From Flavobacteriaceae bacterium CG2_30_34_30 (GTDB lineage Bacteria > Bacteroidota > Bacteroidia > Flavobacteriales > Flavobacteriaceae): a DNA stretch of 54,128 nt. Shown here one piece after another: positions 44,276-51,595 of the stretch. The position numbers and the translations under genes are program-made. The DNA is taken from assembly GCA_001873105.1 (NCBI GenBank), contig MNYN01000055.1, positions 1 through 54,128 of the forward strand, given 5' to 3'. Below the pieces are notes generated by a model, which was not told where the DNA came from, ran no database searches, and saw nothing but the letters and a program-made list of their open reading frames with translations. The stretch's first letter is position 1. Each line of letters begins with the position of its first letter.

Positions 44276-44779
44276 ATGATTTATAGATTTAGAGTAATCC
44301 TAGATGCCCACGAAGACGTATTCAGAGATCTAGAAATAGACCAAACAGCAACCATGGAAGATTTTCATAATGCCATTACGCAGTCTTTTGGTTTTGGCGG
44401 TCAAGAAATGGCTTCTTTTTATGTCAGTGATCCCGATTGGTTGCAAGGTGAAGAAATTTCTCTTTTCGGTATGGAAGATGATGTTAGAGTTATGAGTGAA
44501 ACAACAATCGATGAAGTAGTTTCAGAAGAACAAACTAGACTTATTTACATTTATGATTTCCTAAGTATGTGGACTTTTCTTGTAGAGCTAGCCGAAATTG
44601 CTGAGCCTATAGAAGGTACCCTATACCCTAACTTAATGTTTGCTCACGGTGAAATTCCCGATGAGGCACCTGATAAAGAATTTATCGCCGAAAACATGAA
44701 TGATGAAGATGCTATAGACGACCTAGATTTTGATCCGGAAGATTATGAAAATTTAGATTTCGATGAAAACTGGAATTAA
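44276..44779 (+). CDS. pRiA4b ORF-3-like (IS1096 passenger TnpR-like) domain protein
   Basis: A 167-residue protein matching the plasmid pRiA4b ORF-3 / IS1096 TnpR-like domain. The start MIYRFRVILDAHEDVFRDLE and DQTATMEDFHNAITQSFGF are followed by MASFYVSDPDWLQGEEISL and the LIYIYDFLSMWTFLVELAEI block (a degenerate YDFGD-type motif). The last 35 residues are very acidic (DDLDFDPEDYENLDFDENW). Although named after mobile elements, it is a common chromosomal family in Bacteroidota. No transposase or inverted repeats surround it. The function is unknown. Confidence 0.82.
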   Translation: MIYRFRVILDAHEDVFRDLEIDQTATMEDFHNAITQSFGFGGQEMASFYVSDPDWLQGEEISLFGMEDDVRVMSETTIDEVVSEEQTRLIYIYDFLSMWTFLVELAEIAEPIEGTLYPNLMFAHGEIPDEAPDKEFIAENMNDEDAIDDLDFDPEDYENLDFDENWN

Positions 44780-44851
44780 ATTGCACTTCTTTATTAAAAA
44801 AATCTTTATCTCTAATTACTAAAAACACCCCAAAATTCTTAACTAAAAATA

Positions 44852-45910
44852 ATGATCAATCTATATAACACCCATATTGCTTCTTTGTCTATTCATAAAG
44901 TAGGAAACAAAAGCAGAAATGAACCTAAAATACTTTCGCAAGAGCCCTATAAATTAGATGACGAATTAGCACCTTTGCTAAGAGAGTATTTCTTTAAGCC
45001 CTTTAGAGATAAGGAAGAAAGCTATTACCAATTTACGCATGAAGTAGATTTGGAATTTAACGAATTATATAAAATTGCAAATGCCATTTTTGAAAATCCT
45101 GAAAATATCCATGAAGCCAGTAAAAATATTGTATCCCATTTGTTTAACCAATCAGAACATCCACACATAAAGAGTGGTGAAGTGTATATTACTTTTTTGG
45201 AAAATATGCAATTAGACAATGAAAAAGTAAACGGCATCGGTATTTTTAAATCAGAATTAAAACAAGATTTTCTTCTCTTTAAAGAAAAGGAAAATCAATT
45301 AGATTTGATTCTGCAACAAGGTATTAACCTCAACAAATTAGACAAGGGGTGCATTATTTTTAACAGTAAAAAGGAAGAAGGATATAAAATACTTTCTGTA
45401 GATTCTAATCGCTATGATGCTCGGTATTGGTTAGAAGATTTTTTAGGAGTCTCTCTTTTTGAAGATGAAAATTTTATTACAAAAAAATATTTAAAATTCT
45501 GTCAAGACTTTGCAAGAGATGTTGTCCTTCCGGCTGAGGACAAACAACAAGAAGTGATGTTTATGAACAGAAGCGTCAATTACTTTGCAAAAAACGATGC
45601 ATTTGAAGAAACTAACTTTATGAATGAAGTTCTGGAAAATCCCGATTTACATCCAGAGTTTCGCAATTACAAACAAGAAATGGCTCCTAAATACCATATT
45701 GAAGACATCTCAAATTTTCCAATAGCAAACACGGCTGTTACTGCGGCGAGAAAAAAAATAAAAAACGTCATCAACCTAGACACAAACATTCAAATAAAAC
45801 TGGATTTCATTAATTCCGACTCAGCTGAACGTTTTATAGAAAAAGGCTGGGATGAAGAAAAACAAATGTATTATTATCTAGTTTATTTTAACAAAGAACA
45901 AAAAAGCTAA
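44852..45910 (+). CDS. Nucleoid-associated protein (NdpA/YejK family)
   Basis: A 352-residue protein of the NdpA (PF04245) family. The N-terminal INLYNTHIASLSIHKVGNKS opens the domain, and conserved segments include SGEVYITFLENMQLDNEKVN and GIFKSELKQDFLLFKEK. The E. coli relative YejK associates with DNA and RNA polymerase. The full-length family is about 335 residues. Its stop codon is followed 12 bases later by an AACCCTT palindrome. The gene lies 72 bases after the pRiA4b-like gene, so a short operon is possible. Role inferred only from the family. Confidence 0.87.
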   Translation: MINLYNTHIASLSIHKVGNKSRNEPKILSQEPYKLDDELAPLLREYFFKPFRDKEESYYQFTHEVDLEFNELYKIANAIFENPENIHEASKNIVSHLFNQSEHPHIKSGEVYITFLENMQLDNEKVNGIGIFKSELKQDFLLFKEKENQLDLILQQGINLNKLDKGCIIFNSKKEEGYKILSVDSNRYDARYWLEDFLGVSLFEDENFITKKYLKFCQDFARDVVLPAEDKQQEVMFMNRSVNYFAKNDAFEETNFMNEVLENPDLHPEFRNYKQEMAPKYHIEDISNFPIANTAVTAARKKIKNVINLDTNIQIKLDFINSDSAERFIEKGWDEEKQMYYYLVYFNKEQKS

Positions 45911-45920
45911 CCCATTTAAA

Positions 45921-45960
45921 ACAACCCTTCAAGGGTTTAAAACCCTTGAAGGGTTCAAGG
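45921..45960. repeat. AACCCTT palindromic intergenic repeat
   Basis: The arms AACCCTTCAAGGGTTT (45923-45938) and AAACCCTTGAAGGGTT (45940-45955) are perfect inverted repeats, 16 bp with a single base between. Each arm is itself a 7-bp palindrome around C or G, so the element holds four copies of AACCCTT/AAGGGTT. It could end transcription from both flanking convergent genes. The form resembles dispersed AACC(C)TTxAAGG(G)TT repeats common in flavobacterial intergenic DNA. The remaining bases to 46119 show no gene. Confidence 0.75.
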
Positions 45961-46119
45961 TGTTTGCAGTTCTTTGCAATAAAAAATAACACAAAAAACT
46001 TTAGGTATCTTCGATGGCTTAAACCCCCGATTAGTTCATTATAATTACGGCTCTTTTCTTGAAAACCAATCACAATAAACTACTTAGATATCAACCTCTT
46101 AACAGATAAGTTTTAACCC

Positions 46120-47187
46120 CTAAATACCTACTCCTTTGTGTGTGCTTACATTTTCATAATTCCTTTTGATAAATTCTAAGGTTGTTTTTACAATTTGCCC
46201 CATGGATTTACATCGTTTAAACTTCATATCGTAAGTAAGTTCATAAAGTTGAAGGCGTAACTCCTTCAAATTAGAGGAAGAAGAAATATGATCTTTTAAC
46301 ATACATCGTAACACGGAATTAAGTCTATCTTTTGAGGAAATCATCCGTTTTGCTAAAAGCGAACGCTCTTCTTTTCGATATTGTTCAATGGAGGTTTCTT
46401 GAAGATACTCTGCCACCATTTTAACCATTTTAAAATTTTCCTTAAAAAATTGAGGCCGATATACTTTTAAATTTCCTTCATAACACTGCTGGTCAAAATC
46501 AATTGCTCTTATTTTATAAATCACTTTATCAAAATCGTGTGTAGGTATGATTACATAATTATACGAACGCATATCCCCCAAAAGCAACATCATACAACGT
46601 TCATTGAATTTAACAAACTCTTTGGCAATTTGTGTTTTACTACTAATATCTAAATTTTCCAATTCATTTTCAATAAAAATATCTCCCGGAATTCCAGAAA
46701 TATGCTCTTCCACTAAAGTATCGCCATGAACCACAAAATTGATGCGGTTAGGCGATAAGATATGTTCTAATTCTAATCCGTAAATTCGAGAAGCATCTGC
46801 CCTTTTTATATAAAAATAGGTAGTGTTATCGTTAAGTATATTTCTAATTTTAATGCGGAATGGTTTTGAATTCCCAAAAGTGCAATAGTCTATAGCATCC
46901 ACATTTAAAAATTGAATAATTTCGTCATCTCCATCAGAAAAAAGGATTGTATATATTTTTTTTAAACTACTATCTAACTCGCTTCTATCAGAATCAGAAT
47001 AATAAACGCTTACCCAAAGGGTGTCTTTTTCATTTTTATCATACACTGCTACAGATCCGCTAAAACGAAGCAAATCATCATAAAAAACAGGAATTGTAAT
47101 ATCTCTATTACATTTTTTTAAATATTGAAAAAGAAAATCCTGCACGGGAAATGAAGGCTTTTTCTTTGACATTAATTTTTTTTCCAT
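46120..47187 (-). CDS. Uncharacterised protein with kinase-like catalytic pattern
   Basis: A 355-residue cytoplasmic protein that I cannot assign to a named family. It has kinase-fold-like spacing: a strand Lys in YFYIKRADASRIYGLELEHI (Lys128; Glu139/Glu141 as candidate helix-C acids), a hinge-like VEEHISGIPGD (160-169), a catalytic-loop-like LLLGDMRSYNYVII (Asp205 and Asn210, exactly five apart) and an IRAIDFDQQCY block (Asp229/Asp231) where the metal-binding Asp would sit. This is reading by eye, not alignment. The C-terminal 100 residues are helical and Lys/Arg-rich. It is monocistronic, divergent from the ABC exporter. Confidence 0.78.
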   Translation of the reverse strand: MEKKLMSKKKPSFPVQDFLFQYLKKCNRDITIPVFYDDLLRFSGSVAVYDKNEKDTLWVSVYYSDSDRSELDSSLKKIYTILFSDGDDEIIQFLNVDAIDYCTFGNSKPFRIKIRNILNDNTTYFYIKRADASRIYGLELEHILSPNRINFVVHGDTLVEEHISGIPGDIFIENELENLDISSKTQIAKEFVKFNERCMMLLLGDMRSYNYVIIPTHDFDKVIYKIRAIDFDQQCYEGNLKVYRPQFFKENFKMVKMVAEYLQETSIEQYRKEERSLLAKRMISSKDRLNSVLRCMLKDHISSSSNLKELRLQLYELTYDMKFKRCKSMGQIVKTTLEFIKRNYENVSTHKGVGI

Positions 47188-47286
47188 GCTACTGTTGTTT
47201 TTTTTTAAATACTATTTTTTCTTTAAACACTTTTGTAACAATATAAAAGAAAACTCGTCAAATCAAAGGATAAACAAAAAAATATT

Positions 47287-48186
47287 TTGAATACAATTCT
47301 TACCTTAGAAAATCTTAGTAAAAATTTTGGACCAATAAAAGCAGTTAAAAACCTTTCTTTTACCATAAATAAAGGTAATGTTTATGGGATCTTGGGTCCT
47401 AATGGAAGCGGGAAATCTACCACACTAGGTATGGTGCTTAATGTTGTAAATAAATCTAGTGGTAACTTTCATTGGTTTGATGGTTCTAATTCTACGCATA
47501 ATGCCCTAAAAAAAGTAGGTGCAATTATTGAGCGTCCTAATTTTTATCCATTTATGACCGCATCGCAAAACTTAGGATTGGTTTGTAAAATAAAAGAAGT
47601 TCCTACAACAAAAATTGATGAAAAGTTAGAATTAGTTGGCTTATTAGATAGAAAAAACGATAAATTCAGCACCTTTTCTTTAGGGATGAAACAGCGATTG
47701 GCAATAGCATCGGCATTATTAAACGATCCGGAAATTTTAATACTGGACGAGCCCACAAACGGTCTTGACCCACAAGGCATTCACCAAATAAGAGAAATTA
47801 TTAAAAAAATTGCTTCAGAAGGAACTACTATTCTACTTGCATCTCACTTACTGGATGAAGTGGAAAAAGTATGTACTCATGTAGTTATATTAAGAAAAGG
47901 TGAAAAATTATATTCTGGCTCGGTAGATGCAATGAGTGCCAGTAACGGTTTTTTTACGCTAAAAGGAAAGGATCTCGCCGCTATTCAAATGGTGTTAGAA
48001 AATCATCCAAATTTTTCATCCGTAAAAACAGAAAATGATAGTGTTATTGCTATACTAAAAGTTCCTATGGAGCCATCGCAACTGAATATTCTTCTTTTTG
48101 AAAAAGGGATTGCCCTCTCCTATCTCGTTCACCGAAAAGAAAGCCTTGAGGAAAAATTTCTTCTACTTACTAAAAATATAAATTAA
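47287..48186 (+). CDS. ABC transporter ATP-binding protein
   Basis: A 299-residue nucleotide-binding subunit of an ABC-2-type exporter. Walker A GPNGSGKSTTLGMVL is near residues 37-51. The signature is TFSLGMKQRLAIASALLNDP, with LGMKQ as in the DrrA/bacitracin-type subfamily rather than LSGGQ. Walker B and D-loop are ILILDEPTNGLDPQG, and the switch His is in LLASHLLDEVEKV. The start codon is TTG at 47287. No in-frame ATG lies between it and the conserved N-terminus (ILTLENLSKNFG). The permease gene follows after 4 bases. The substrate is unknown. Confidence 0.93.
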   Translation: MNTILTLENLSKNFGPIKAVKNLSFTINKGNVYGILGPNGSGKSTTLGMVLNVVNKSSGNFHWFDGSNSTHNALKKVGAIIERPNFYPFMTASQNLGLVCKIKEVPTTKIDEKLELVGLLDRKNDKFSTFSLGMKQRLAIASALLNDPEILILDEPTNGLDPQGIHQIREIIKKIASEGTTILLASHLLDEVEKVCTHVVILRKGEKLYSGSVDAMSASNGFFTLKGKDLAAIQMVLENHPNFSSVKTENDSVIAILKVPMEPSQLNILLFEKGIALSYLVHRKESLEEKFLLLTKNIN

Positions 48187-48190
48187 AACA

Positions 48191-49027
48191 ATGTTACGAT
48201 TACTCTCCATAGAACTTCAAAAGTTGCGGTATAACAAAGCCGCAAAAGTGATTTCCATAGTCTATTTTTTATTAATAATTTGTATAGCATTAATAGCATC
48301 CATCGAGTTTTCTTTTGGAGATATTAACTTTAGAGTTGCAGATCAAGGCATTTTTAACTTTCCTTATATCTGGCATTTTAATACTTGGGTAGCTGCTTTA
48401 TTAAAATTGTTTTTAGCAATTGTAATTGTTTCCATGATGGCTAATGAATACAGCCATAGGACGTTAAAACAAAATCTAATTGATGGACTAAGCAAAAAAG
48501 AATTTATAATTTCAAAATTCATTACCGTTGTTGGTTTTGCTGTTGTTTCTACCATTTTTGTCTTCATAGTGTCACTTATCCTAGGTTTTTCATTTTCTGA
48601 TTTTACTGAAATAGGCATTATTTTTTCTGATATGCAATATCTTTTGGCCTATTTCATCAAGCTCGTTGGTTTTTTTGCCTTCTGTTTGTTTTTGGGAGTT
48701 TTGGTAAAACGCTCTGCATTTGCCCTAGGGTTTTTGCTTATTTGGTTTATTTTTGAAAATATTATCATTGGCTTATTAAAATGGAAGTTTTTTAAAGATA
48801 CTAATGTGGCTGAAACCGTTGGTCAATTTTTCCCTTTAGAGGCGATGTCTAATTTAATTAAAGAGCCTTTTTCTCGACTAGGAGCCGTAAAATCTGCCGC
48901 ATCTCAATTAGGTGAAGGTTTTAATAAAGTGTATGATGTGCAATGGCATAATCTACTAATTGTACTTCTTTGGACTCTATTTTTTATCTACCTTTCTTAT
49001 CTTGTTCTAAAGAAAAGAGATTTATAG
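48191..49027 (+). CDS. ABC transporter permease (ABC-2 type)
   Basis: A 278-residue permease with six hydrophobic segments, near residues 15-38, 58-80, 110-135, 155-175, 180-200 and 250-270. The MMANEYSHRTLKQNLIDGLS block near 83 is the classic motif of the ABC-2 NatB-type permease family. It is 4 bases downstream of the ATP-binding subunit and must form the transporter with it. The pair resembles exporters for small ions or peptides such as Na+ or lantibiotics. I cannot choose between them. Confidence 0.9.
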   Translation: MLRLLSIELQKLRYNKAAKVISIVYFLLIICIALIASIEFSFGDINFRVADQGIFNFPYIWHFNTWVAALLKLFLAIVIVSMMANEYSHRTLKQNLIDGLSKKEFIISKFITVVGFAVVSTIFVFIVSLILGFSFSDFTEIGIIFSDMQYLLAYFIKLVGFFAFCLFLGVLVKRSAFALGFLLIWFIFENIIIGLLKWKFFKDTNVAETVGQFFPLEAMSNLIKEPFSRLGAVKSAASQLGEGFNKVYDVQWHNLLIVLLWTLFFIYLSYLVLKKRDL

Positions 49028-49098
49028 AAGAACCTTTAAGTGTAAGAATTGCTATTATAACTAGTTAATTGCTATATTTATGCAATCATCTCTAAGTT

Positions 49099-51507
49099 AT
49101 GGCAAAAAAAATACTTTTCTTTCTTACTTTATTTTGTTATTTCAATTCTACAGATAAGACCTTTGCACAAGAAATTTCTCTGTTCCAGCAATTTAACGGA
49201 AAATACGATTATACTGCTATCGGAAACACACTAAATTTAGTTGAAAATGGTTCTTCAGAGCCTTGCCTTATTAACACTTCTTCAAGTGCCGTTTTAAATT
49301 TACTGCCAACCCAAAACATTATTGCTGCCTATTTGTATTGGGCAGGTTCCGGAACCGGCGATTTTGAAGTGCAGCTAAATTCCATCCCAATACAAGCAGA
49401 GCGTACTTTTAGCGATGAACTCGATGCTACAAGAGTTTTTTTTGCTGCTTTTGCTGAAGTTACACAGCAAATTCTAGCTAGTGGAAACGGCACCTATACC
49501 CTCTCAGAATTAGATTTGACAAATGTAATCGGTCCTTATTGTCCGTCAGGGACAAACTTTGGGGGTTGGTCTATTGTAATTGTATATGAAGATGCTTCAT
49601 TGCCTTTAAACCAATTGAACGTCTATGATGGCTTACAAAGTGTATCTACTTTCAATAATTCATTGACATTTGTATTACAAAATCTGAATGTAATTGATAA
49701 TATAGGAGCTAAAATTGGTTTTTTAGCATGGGAAGGTGATTCCGCTATATCAGTAAATGAAACCCTTCAAATAAATGGAAATATAATCAGTAATCCGCCT
49801 TTAAATCCTGCTAATAATGCTTTTAACAGCTCCAATAGTTTTACTAACAGCAGTGAACTTTGGAATATGGATATTGATTTTTACAACATACAAAACTACA
49901 TACAAATAGGAGACGAAACTGCTACGATAACTATAACTTCCGGACAAGATTTTGTTATGATAAACAATATCGTTACGGTATTAAATAGCCAATTGCCTGA
50001 TGCTACTATCAATATTGACACCGTAATCGCTGGTGAAGAATGTGGAAATAGAGAAATTTTTGTTCAATATACAGTGTACAATCTAAACAGTACAGACGTC
50101 CTTCCTGCCAATACTCCCATTGCATTTTATGCAAATGCTTCTATAATTGGGATTGCAGAAACAGTTAGCCAAATTCCTATTGATGGTTCAGAAAGTGGAG
50201 AAATAACCCTGACCATTCCAAATGGAATTCCTGCGGAATTTGAACTAACGCTCTTTGTAGATTACACTAACGATGTTCGTGAAATCCATGAAGACAATAA
50301 TGAAGCAATAACCACAATTAATCTCTTAGTATTTCCTGATATTACAGGACTCATTAATCAGGAAAAGTGTGATGTTGTAGGAATAGAATCTTTTGATTTA
50401 ACAGTTTCTACAGCCCAAATAGACCCTAATAACAATATATCGTACCACACAAACGAAGTGGATGCGCAAAATAATTCAAATCCGATTACCAATCCGGAAG
50501 CATTTGTAAACACTGAAAATCCTCAAACTATATTTATTCGCGTAGCAAATGCCAATTGTTTTGTTGTAGATAGTTTTAGTGTGGAAGTGCTAATTTGCCC
50601 ACTACCTGATGCAACAATAGCCATTACAAACAATTTGAATGCGTGCCGGCAACGAAATTTAATCATAGAATATACTGTTTTTAATATCTTAGGAACTGCA
50701 CCTTTACCTGCCCAAACGCCTATTGCTTTTTATATAGATGGCGTTTTGGTGGCAACGGATGCAACCCAAGCAGCAATACCCATTGGAGGTGAGTTACAAC
50801 AAAGTTTGACTCTTTTACTATCTGACGTTATTCCAGACATTTTTGAATTGCTTTTAGTAGTAGATGATAACGGAAATGGTGGTGGAATTATTGAAGAATT
50901 AGATGAAACCAACAACACTTATACTACAACAGTACAATTTGGCAGCATTCCTGATATTGCACCCTTAAATGATTTAGAATTATGCAATGAAGGTTTTGGA
51001 AATGCTATTTTTGACCTAACCCTTCAAAACGAATTTATAAGTACAGATGCAAATGACGAAATTACCTTTTACAACAGTTTTCAGGACGCTTTGGAAAAAA
51101 CAAATGCCATAGGCTCTCCTTTTGCTTTCCAAAGCAGCTCAAACCCACAAACCATTTATGTTCGTTTAGAAAATGAAATTTGCTTTACTATATCTGACTT
51201 TGTTATTTTAACGAAAGATTGTCCGCCATTCATTCCGGAAGGATTTTCTCCAAATAATGACGGCATCAATGATTTTTTTGAAATTTCGGGCTTACTTAAC
51301 ATTTTTTTCGACCACGAACTATTCATTTACAGCAGAGAAGGAAATATTATTTTTAAAGGAAATAATGAAACCGGTTTTTGGAATGGCAATGCAAATGCGG
51401 GTTTGCTTTATGATGGTCCAGTACCTGTAGGATTATATTATTATGTTCTAAACCTAAACCATCCTGATTATAAAATTTTTACCGGCTGGGTATATCTCAA
51501 CAAGTAA
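49099..51507 (+). CDS. Secreted T9SS type B cargo protein with CARDB-like repeats
   Basis: An 802-residue protein with a signal peptide ending near residue 24 (TDKTFAQEI). The N-terminal 200 residues have a beta-rich domain (YDYTAIGNTLNLVENGSSEP, AAYLYWAGSGTGDFEV, GGWSIVIVYEDASLPLNQLN) resembling DUF3344. Two repeats of about 200 residues follow (about 307-500 and 505-705). Each joins a CARDB-like domain (QYTVYNLNSTDVLPANTPIA; EYTVFNILGTAPLPAQTPIA) to a Cys-ended module. The last 85 residues (GFSPNNDGINDFFEISGLLN ... GWVYLNK) are the gliding-motility/T9SS type B C-terminal domain. It is probably an adhesin-like surface protein. Confidence 0.88.
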   Translation: MAKKILFFLTLFCYFNSTDKTFAQEISLFQQFNGKYDYTAIGNTLNLVENGSSEPCLINTSSSAVLNLLPTQNIIAAYLYWAGSGTGDFEVQLNSIPIQAERTFSDELDATRVFFAAFAEVTQQILASGNGTYTLSELDLTNVIGPYCPSGTNFGGWSIVIVYEDASLPLNQLNVYDGLQSVSTFNNSLTFVLQNLNVIDNIGAKIGFLAWEGDSAISVNETLQINGNIISNPPLNPANNAFNSSNSFTNSSELWNMDIDFYNIQNYIQIGDETATITITSGQDFVMINNIVTVLNSQLPDATINIDTVIAGEECGNREIFVQYTVYNLNSTDVLPANTPIAFYANASIIGIAETVSQIPIDGSESGEITLTIPNGIPAEFELTLFVDYTNDVREIHEDNNEAITTINLLVFPDITGLINQEKCDVVGIESFDLTVSTAQIDPNNNISYHTNEVDAQNNSNPITNPEAFVNTENPQTIFIRVANANCFVVDSFSVEVLICPLPDATIAITNNLNACRQRNLIIEYTVFNILGTAPLPAQTPIAFYIDGVLVATDATQAAIPIGGELQQSLTLLLSDVIPDIFELLLVVDDNGNGGGIIEELDETNNTYTTTVQFGSIPDIAPLNDLELCNEGFGNAIFDLTLQNEFISTDANDEITFYNSFQDALEKTNAIGSPFAFQSSSNPQTIYVRLENEICFTISDFVILTKDCPPFIPEGFSPNNDGINDFFEISGLLNIFFDHELFIYSREGNIIFKGNNETGFWNGNANAGLLYDGPVPVGLYYYVLNLNHPDYKIFTGWVYLNK

Positions 51508-51595
51508 TTATTTTATATCTGTCAAAATCAAAGCTTTTTAAAACAGATTGCCTAATTTTGCTTTGCTTGAAAATGAGAAAAATTACCGTATTTAA

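Noticed and set aside
44276..44779. Mobile element suggested by the TnpR-like (IS1096 passenger) family name
   Set aside because: No transposase, terminal inverted repeats or target duplication is visible. The family is common in chromosomes.
45888..46073. Minus-strand open frame of 61 codons over the AACCCTT palindrome
   Set aside because: The coding potential comes from the palindromic repeat itself and no motif or promoter supports it.
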